Source of the DNA: Rubrivivax sp.
Lineage (GTDB): Bacteria; Pseudomonadota; Gammaproteobacteria; Burkholderiales; Burkholderiaceae_C
Assembly: GCA_030653385.1 (NCBI GenBank)
Contig: JAURZM010000048.1
Span: forward strand, 1 to 64,000
Length of the DNA: 64,000 nucleotides
Reading direction: 5' to 3'
Shown here: positions 63,612-64,000 of the stretch, piece by piece
Layout of the letters: every line of letters starts with the position of its first letter
Numbering within the stretch: the first letter of the stretch is position 1
The notes under the pieces: model-generated
What the model was told of the DNA's origin: nothing
Database searches by the model: none
Seen by the model: only the letters and a program-made list of their open reading frames with translations
Position numbers and translations under genes: made by a program

Positions 63612-64000
63612 TGGACCTGAACTTCACGGCGGAAGAACTGGCCTTCCGATCACAGATCCGGCAGTGGGTGGCCGACAACCTGCCGGCCGACATCGCCCAC
63701 AAGGTGCGCCACGCGCTGCGACTGAGTCGCGACGACCTGCAGCGCTGGGCCAAGATCCTGGGCAAAAAGGGTTGGCTGGGTTGGGGCTGGCCTACGCAGT
63801 TCGGCGGCCCGGGCTGGAACGCGATCCAGAAACACCTGTTTGAAGAGGAATGTGCGCTGGCCTGTGCGCCACGGGTCGTGCCTTTCGGACCGGTGATGGT
63901 GGCACCGGTGATCATGGCCTTCGGCAACGCCGAACAGCACAAGCGTTTCCTGCCCGGCATCGCCAGTGGCGAGGTCTGGTGGAGCCAGGGTTACAGCGAG
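63612..64000 (+). CDS. Acyl-CoA dehydrogenase (partial, runs off window)
   Basis: MDLNFTAEELAFRSQIRQWVADNLPADIA...GWLGWGWPTQFGGPGWNAIQKHLFEEECALACAPRVVPFG. Confidence 0.9.

Overview
High-GC chromosomal window, probably from a betaproteobacterium of the Burkholderiales (inferred from gene content, not tested). It is dominated by metal and metalloid genes, with flanking relics of insertion sequences and pseudogenes. From left to right: a decayed sdh locus (sdhC-sdhD-sdhB, no sdhA) with sdhB cut by the end of an IS21-like element; TetR plus a MacB/DevBCA-type ABC exporter; a copper/divalent-metal region (TlpA-like thioredoxin, Met-rich lipoprotein, CopA-type P-ATPase, CzcI/C/B/A RND system, DMT permease with a His-rich tail); a selenium locus (SelD, TIGR04348-type glycosyltransferase and EgtB-like sulfoxide/selenoxide synthase, i.e. 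a senCB/senA selenoneine-type cluster) directly followed by a PhnD/C/E/E-like ABC importer; IS91-family relics; a chromate operon (chrB-chrA-degenerate SOD/rhodanese-ATP-grasp); a stress block (PRC-barrel, CsbD, frameshifted photolyase remnant, DUF3149, AhpD-like, katG); then mostly housekeeping genes (acyl-CoA ligase, Ser/Thr kinase, RsgA, pseudouridine synthase, PFK, S10 peptidase, MurB, YajQ). The strongest biological finding is the sen-type selenium cluster with its adjacent candidate selenium importer. All identifications come from reading the translated sequence; no database search was run.
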